Shown one piece after another: positions 5,535-8,756 of a stretch of 8,756 bases of DNA. Made by a program: the position numbers and the translations under genes. Source of the stretch: CADCVW01 sp035644935. Lineage in GTDB: Bacteria > Pseudomonadota > Alphaproteobacteria > Sphingomonadales > Sphingomonadaceae. The notes beneath the pieces are model-generated. The model saw only the letters and a program-made list of their open reading frames with translations, was not told the DNA's origin and searched no databases. Within the stretch, counting starts at the first letter, position 1; each line of letters begins with the position of its first letter. The stretch is taken from the NCBI GenBank assembly GCA_035644935.1, contig DASQNO010000121.1, positions 1 to 8,756 on the forward strand. Direction: 5' to 3'.

Positions 5535-5972
5535 ATGGATCCGCTGGCGCTTCCTTTGGATTTTACGCGCAGTCTTCGCGCCAACGCGACCCCGGCGGAG
5601 AGACTGCTCTGGCGGCGTCTCTCCAGTGTCCGCCCACGTTGGACTCGGCAGTACCCGATTGGCCCGTACACGGCGGATTTCGCTTGTCGGAGGGCAAAGG
5701 TGATCGTGGAGCTCGATGGCAGCCAGCATGCCGATCGCCATAGCGATGCGGAGCGGGACGCAGCGCTTGCAGCGGACGGGTGGCGGGTGCTGCGATTCTG
5801 GAACAATGACGTGTTCGGCAATGCCGACGGCGTGATTGCCGCAATCTTTTTGCGCTCAGAAGAGCGTCTGCCGCCTGGGGAGTTCTTTGGATTCGTGGCT
5901 ACGAGACCAGCTCGGCAACGCAAGAAGGAAGAGCCACCCCCAGCCCCTCCAGCAAGTGCTGGAGGGGAGTAG
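5535..5972 (+). CDS. DUF559 endonuclease-domain protein (VSR/PD-(D/E)XK-like), 145 aa
   Basis: A single DUF559 domain, a family related in fold to very-short-patch-repair and restriction-type nucleases; its biological job is not established. The usual landmarks are present: N-terminal RSLRANATPAERLLWRRL (12-29), YTADFACRRAKVIVELDG (45-62) with candidate catalytic D48, E59 and D61, then H65, and VLRFWNNDV (85-93) near the end of the domain. Conserved active-site residues look intact, so it may be active. The last 17 or so residues (KEEPPPAPPASAGGE) are encoded by the right inverted repeat and are not part of the fold; the TAG stop lies 1 base beyond it. The ATG at 5535 fits the family start, but only GGGG directly abuts it and no proper ribosome binding site is seen. 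The frame is open upstream to 5448 through the left repeat, which I regard as non-genic. It is probably transcribed from the crotonase promoter. Confidence 0.85.
   Translation: MDPLALPLDFTRSLRANATPAERLLWRRLSSVRPRWTRQYPIGPYTADFACRRAKVIVELDGSQHADRHSDAERDAALAADGWRVLRFWNNDVFGNADGVIAAIFLRSEERLPPGEFFGFVATRPARQRKKEEPPPAPPASAGGE
5920..5969. repeat. Right inverted repeat of the DUF559 cassette
   Basis: This 50-base copy is in opposite orientation to 5480-5528. Its hairpin is longer and perfect over 10 bases: CCCCTCCAGC (5944-5953), loop AAGT, GCTGGAGGGG (5958-5967). It overlaps the 3' end of the nuclease gene, so it is coding on one strand. In RNA it could act as a 3' stem-loop for the nuclease mRNA, and pairing with the left copy would enclose the gene in a long stem. 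Confidence 0.88.
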
Positions 5973-6164
5973 CCAAGCTACGGTCTTCATCGGTTCGGCT
6001 CTGCAAACGCTCGACGCCGGCCTTCATGGCAGTTGATGTTCGCACCCCGCGCTGCTACCGGCCGCTCTTCGCGCTGCGGGACTCGTTCCGCGGCGGGCAC
6101 AGGTCATGCGCGTTCCGGTTGTTCGGAGCGGCGCTTTACTCACAAAGGAAGTTGGCGACTTTTT

Positions 6165-6392
6165 ATGCAGATCATGGTTCGCGACAACAATGTCGATCAG
6201 GCGCTCAGGGCTCTCAAGAAGAAGCTGCAGCGCGAGGGCGTGTACCGCGAAATGAAGCTGCGTCGTCACTACGAAAAGCCGTCGGAGAAGCGCGCGCGCG
6301 AACGCGCCGCCGCCATCCGCCGCGCCCGCAAGCTTGAGCGCAAGCGCGCCGAGCGCGACGGCGGCGCCGTGGCGACGACCGCCCGCGCCTAA
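6165..6392 (+). CDS. rpsU: 30S ribosomal protein bS21, 75 aa
   Basis: The small basic protein bS21 of the 30S platform, which takes part in translation initiation. The sequence starts MQIMVRDNNVDQALRALKKK and continues with KLRRHYEKPSEKRARERAAA and a run of Arg/Lys, which is the alphaproteobacterial bS21 pattern; a short neutral tail (GGAVATTARA) ends it. The ATG at 6165 gives the standard N-terminus, with AAGGAAG at 6145-6151, a long 13-base spacing. The frame is open upstream to 6033 but that extension has no bS21 character. The region 5988-6164 between the DUF559 cassette and this gene shows no other gene and no promoter I can defend. It is followed 10 bases later by an FKBP gene, probably co-transcribed. 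Confidence 0.96.
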   Translation: MQIMVRDNNVDQALRALKKKLQREGVYREMKLRRHYEKPSEKRARERAAAIRRARKLERKRAERDGGAVATTARA

Positions 6393-6402
6393 GGCGGCGG
6401 CG

Positions 6403-6900
6403 ATGTCCACTACCGCGGTTCCGATCAAGCCGATCGCCAAGGGGTCGATCGCCAAGCTTTGGATGGGCTTGGCGCTGCTCGTGGCCGCGGCGGGGGCCGC
6501 GGCGTGGGCGGGGACGCGCAGCATGGCGGTGCTGACGACGCCTTCGGGGCTGCGTTACCAGATCCTCGAGGAAGGGCGGGGCCCCAACGCCACCGCCGAG
6601 GATGTCGCGGTCATCCAGTACGAAGGCCGGCTGCCCGACGGCAGCGTGTTCGACAGCAGCGAAGGCAAGGGCCCGGTGCCGCTACCTGTCGCGGGGTCGA
6701 TCCCCGGCTTTTCCGAAGCGCTGCAGTTGATGAACAAGGGCGCCAAGGCGCGCGTGTGGATACCGGCCAACCTGGCTTACGGGCCCGAGGGCAGCGGGCC
6801 GATCCCGCCCAATTCCGAGCTCGAGTTTGACATCACGCTGGTCGATCGCGTGCCGTTGTCGGCGCTGCGCGGCGGCGGGGGCGCGCCACCGGGAATGTAG
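6403..6900 (+). CDS. Membrane-anchored FKBP-type peptidyl-prolyl cis-trans isomerase, 165 aa
   Basis: A prolyl isomerase and likely folding helper facing the periplasm. After a 19-residue N-tail with two to three positive charges there is a single hydrophobic segment (20-37), which can be a signal anchor or an uncleaved signal, then a linker and a full FKBP domain (about 48-150). Typical pocket residues are visible: Y73 (QYEGRL), F83 and D84 (SVFDSS), I100 and F103 (SIPGF, where many FKBPs have Trp), Y126 (LAYG) and F142 (ELEFDITLV). The tail (RGGGGAPPGM) is flexible. The start ATG at 6403 has AAGGCGG five bases upstream, and that signal overlaps the rpsU stop codon, so translation of the two genes is closely linked. 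Confidence 0.93.
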   Translation: MSTTAVPIKPIAKGSIAKLWMGLALLVAAAGAAAWAGTRSMAVLTTPSGLRYQILEEGRGPNATAEDVAVIQYEGRLPDGSVFDSSEGKGPVPLPVAGSIPGFSEALQLMNKGAKARVWIPANLAYGPEGSGPIPPNSELEFDITLVDRVPLSALRGGGGAPPGM

Positions 6901-6915
6901 TTGCGGACGCAGTCC

Positions 6916-6947
6916 CGCCGTTCCAGCGGCGTGGCCGATGCTTTTTT
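6916..6947 (+). terminator. Possible weak terminator after the rpsU-FKBP pair
   Basis: CGCCG (6916-6920), loop TTCCAG and CGGCG (6927-6931) form a 5-base hairpin, followed after a gap of ten bases by a run of six T (6942-6947). The stem is short and the T-run is not adjacent, so this is a weak candidate. Confidence 0.25.
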
Positions 6948-7051
6948 CACGCGAGGCTGTCACAATCCTGGCCTACCGCAGGACGCGATGTGGCCGGATG
7001 ACGATTTCTCGTCACCTCTGCTCCCGTCGTGCGCACGTAAGGAGCCTTGCC

Positions 7052-7612
7052 ATGAGCTTTCCCCTTATCGTTCTAGCCGGCGCGCTGAGCGCGCAGGCCG
7101 TAGCCGCCGAGGCCGTGTCGGACCCGAACTACACCACGCAGAACCTGCTGGTGTACAACAACAAGGGTCAGGTCCTCTTGCAAAGGAATTTCATGGGATG
7201 GTCGACCCCGGGCCTCCGATACGACAAGCGCCAGACCATTCGGGAAAGCCTGGACGGATTGGCGACGAATTACGGGGTTAGCGTCGGGAATGTCCGCCTC
7301 GCCGGGATGTTCAGCTACCGCTACGGCTACACGCCCGCGATATCGACGCGCACCCACTACGCGGCCAAGCTTGCCGGCGGCACGCCCAAGGCGCCGGCCG
7401 GCTTCGACGAGGTCAGGTGGTTCAGCCCGCCGGCCGCCCTGGCGGCGGTGGGGTCGGCCAGCCAGAAGTCACCGCCGGCACTCGTCCAGCTCACCCGCCA
7501 GATGCTCACGCGGCCGGAGACGATCTGGGGCGGGTCCTTCTATGTCTGGGAGGAAGACAAGGCCTACAAGAGCCGGCCGACCGAGCCCTTCCACGCGCTC
7601 GGCAAGCGGTAA
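7052..7612 (+). CDS. Exported protein with a degenerate Nudix-like fold, 186 aa
   Basis: The N-terminus (MSFPLIVLAGALSAQAVAA, cleavage near 19-20) looks like a signal peptide but lacks a basic start. From residue 31 the sequence follows a Nudix hydrolase: NLLVYNNKGQVLLQRN (31-46), W50, PGLRY (53-57), YGVSVGNVRLAGMFSY (74-89) and FDEVRWFSP (118-126). In the 23-residue Nudix-box register (G54 to V76) the glycines and hydrophobic positions fit, but all acidic metal-binding positions are replaced: R60 for the first Glu, then D68, G69, T72 and N73 for the R-E...E-E core. It is thus probably not a classical pyrophosphohydrolase. A strong TAAGGAG (7038-7044) seven bases before the ATG fixes the start; an in-frame ATG at 6998 would give a more basic N-terminus but has a poorer site. 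It stands alone, converging on lepB. The gene itself is well supported; the fold is inferred by eye. Confidence 0.72.
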   Translation: MSFPLIVLAGALSAQAVAAEAVSDPNYTTQNLLVYNNKGQVLLQRNFMGWSTPGLRYDKRQTIRESLDGLATNYGVSVGNVRLAGMFSYRYGYTPAISTRTHYAAKLAGGTPKAPAGFDEVRWFSPPAALAAVGSASQKSPPALVQLTRQMLTRPETIWGGSFYVWEEDKAYKSRPTEPFHALGKR

Positions 7613-7634
7613 GCCCGGGCCATCATCGCCGGGC
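7613..7634. terminator. Short hairpin between convergent genes, possible terminator
   Basis: GCCCGG (7613-7618) and CCGGGC (7629-7634) form a 6-base perfect stem with a 10-base loop, directly after the stop of the Nudix-like gene. There is no T-run. Being palindromic and placed between convergent transcripts, it could slow polymerase from either side. Confidence 0.3.
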
Positions 7635-7709
7635 GAATAGCGGTTACCGGGAGACGGCTTCCAACCAGCGCCGGCCGCACGGGGCTTCAACACCCGCCGC
7701 CGGGAGCCT

Positions 7710-8597
7710 CTAGTCCTGCGCCGGGTGCAGGCTCGTGCCCGCACGCCCGCCGCGCAGGCTGGTGAACCAGCTCACCGGATTGAAGAGCTGCGTCGTGCCG
7801 TCGAGCGAAAAGGTGATCAGCTCGGCGCGGCCGCCGATGTTCTCGAGCGGGACGGGACCGCCCAGGCCCCCGCCTTCTATGGGAAAGCGGCTGTCGGCGC
7901 TGTTGTCCCGGTTGTCGCCCATGACGAAGACGTGGCCTGCGGGGACGCGGATTTCCGGGCGAAAGTCGCCGGGCGAATCGTCCGTCATGTCGATCGTGTC
8001 GTAGCTGCGCCCGCCGGGCAGCGTTTCGCGGAACACGGGGAGGCGGCAGAAGGCGCTGCCGTCCGCCTCCCGCACGAACGCGTCTTCGAAGCCCGGACCT
8101 TCGCACGGCGCGTTGGCATCGACGGGGACCATGGCGGGTTCCGTCGAGACGCGCCGAATCGCGCGGCCGTTCAGGATCACCTCGCCGCGCACGACCTCCA
8201 CCCGGTCGCCGGGGAGGCCGATGACGCGCTTGATATAATCTTCCTTGCGGCCCGGCGGGGTCAGTATGACGATGTCGCCGCGCTGAGGTGTCTGCGGCAG
8301 GATGCGGCCGGGGCGTTCGGGCAGAAGGTGAAACGACACGGAAACCCAGGACCAGCCGTAGGGGAATTTGCTGACGACGAGCCGGTCGCCCTTGAGCAGC
8401 ACGGGCATCATCGATTCGGACGGGATGTAGAAGGGTTTGGCGATGAAGCTGTGGAAGCCCAGCACCGCCAGCGCCAGCCAGAAGAAGCCCTTTATCTCGC
8501 TCCACAAGGCGTTGCCGCGAGACGCGGGCGCCCCCGCCGCGGCGCCGGGCGTCATAGGGGCCGCGGGCTGGGCCAAAGCGGGATCGCGATCACTCAA
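7710..8597 (-). CDS. lepB: Signal peptidase I, 295 aa
   Basis: The membrane-bound leader peptidase that removes Sec and Tat signal peptides on the outer face of the inner membrane. One membrane span lies at about 36-53 after an Ala/Pro-rich cytoplasmic tail. The catalytic serine is S62 in PSESMMP, the general base is K123 in YIKRVIGLPGD, and GDNRDNSADSR (227-237) is the conserved box near the C-terminus. An insertion between about 150 and 215, with a cysteine pair (C165 and C184), is usual in Gram-negative LepB. The start is a TTG at 8597, which overlaps the acpS stop by 4 bases (TTGA), with GGAG 11 bases upstream; an internal ATG at 8555 would remove part of the non-conserved tail only. In related genomes rnc and era usually follow; here the next gene is convergent. 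Confidence 0.96.
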   Translation of the reverse strand: MSDRDPALAQPAAPMTPGAAAGAPASRGNALWSEIKGFFWLALAVLGFHSFIAKPFYIPSESMMPVLLKGDRLVVSKFPYGWSWVSVSFHLLPERPGRILPQTPQRGDIVILTPPGRKEDYIKRVIGLPGDRVEVVRGEVILNGRAIRRVSTEPAMVPVDANAPCEGPGFEDAFVREADGSAFCRLPVFRETLPGGRSYDTIDMTDDSPGDFRPEIRVPAGHVFVMGDNRDNSADSRFPIEGGGLGGPVPLENIGGRAELITFSLDGTTQLFNPVSWFTSLRGGRAGTSLHPAQD

Positions 8598-8756
8598 CGG
8601 CTTACCAACTCCACGGACGCCCCGATCGCCTGGACGGGGACGGCTTCGATGATCACGAACGCCTGCGCGAACGGGTGGTCGTCCGTCATCGTCAGGTGCA
8701 AACGCGCCGCGTGACGCGGCGGAACCATGGCGTCAAGCCGCGCCGCCGCGCCGCCG
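8594..8756 (-). CDS. acpS: Holo-[acyl-carrier-protein] synthase, C-terminal 53 aa (partial)
   Basis: The last 53 codons before a TGA at 8596-8594; the 5' part lies beyond the right edge. AcpS transfers the 4'-phosphopantetheine arm of CoA to acyl carrier protein. The visible part reads LDAMVPPRHAARLHLTMTDD followed by HPFAQAFVIIEAVP, which matches the last strands of sphingomonad AcpS (the usual form is H-[VL]-S-L-T-D-D-H-P-x-A-x-A-x-V). The order acpS-lepB is typical of alphaproteobacteria and strengthens the call. The catalytic Asp and Glu of the N-terminal half are not in the window. Confidence 0.88.
   Translation of the reverse strand, partial: GGAAARLDAMVPPRHAARLHLTMTDDHPFAQAFVIIEAVPVQAIGASVELVSR

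Larger units (their letters stand above)
5480..5969 (+). mobile_element. Putative repeat-bounded cassette carrying a DUF559 nuclease gene
   Basis: The segment is bounded by inverted repeats (5480-5528 and 5920-5969) that match over about 50 bases with two mismatches and one indel, and it encloses only one gene, for a small DUF559 nuclease. The cassette sits immediately after the crotonase stop. Just outside it are imperfect direct copies, AGCTCCGTCTT (5466-5476) and AGCTACGGTCTT (5976-5987), which could be a worn target-site duplication. There is no transposase of a known class. A stand-alone mobile unit is an inference; a gene trapped between two repeat copies is the alternative. Confidence 0.45.

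Noticed and set aside
6033..6164. N-terminal extension of rpsU by 44 codons
   Set aside because: No bS21 homology and no ribosome binding site; the canonical MQI start is at 6165 with a Shine-Dalgarno upstream.
5988..6164. Search for a tRNA or small RNA upstream of rpsU, prompted by GGTTCGGCTC-like T-loop sequence
   Set aside because: No acceptor or anticodon stems can be formed around it; it appears to be only the leader region of rpsU.
7687..8505. A 272-codon leftward open frame inside lepB in another frame
   Set aside because: Arg/Pro-rich shadow of lepB without any domain.

Overview
The window looks like a piece of a GC-rich alphaproteobacterial chromosome, most likely from the Sphingomonadales. 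This rests on the protein sequences (bS21, LepB and AcpS of sphingomonad type), the codon use, the many GTG and TTG starts, and intergenic palindromes of a kind common in sphingomonads. No RNA gene, CRISPR array or phage gene is visible.

Left part (1-731), leftward transcription: the first 14 codons of an exported protein at the edge, a 73-residue membrane protein, then about 350 bases without a gene. That stretch holds an operator-like dyad, a cluster of small palindromes and a 138-base nested inverted repeat.

Middle-left (732-4628), leftward: four tightly packed genes. They are an orphan two-[2Fe-2S] subunit of the xanthine dehydrogenase/isoquinoline oxidoreductase type, an exported amidohydrolase resembling Xaa-Pro dipeptidases, an exported S41-type protease and a cytoplasmic prolyl-4-hydroxylase-like Fe(II)/2-oxoglutarate dioxygenase. 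The last three are joined by 5-base spacing or a 1-base overlap and look translationally coupled. A peptide- or proline-handling operon is a reasonable inference but is unproven.

Middle (4652-5987), rightward: a crotonase with the full acid triad of delta3,5-delta2,4-dienoyl-CoA isomerase, then a small DUF559 (PD-(D/E)XK-like) nuclease gene enclosed by a near-perfect inverted repeat of about 50 bases. This cassette is the best candidate for a little-described system: a repeat element built around a DUF559 nuclease. The gene-free palindrome at 551-688 has a similar layout and could be a nuclease-less relative.

Right part: rpsU (bS21) and a membrane-anchored FKBP-type prolyl isomerase form a rightward pair. 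They are followed by an apparently exported protein with a Nudix-like fold in which every catalytic Nudix-box residue seems to be replaced. Converging from the right edge are acpS (3' part) and lepB, which overlap by 4 bases.
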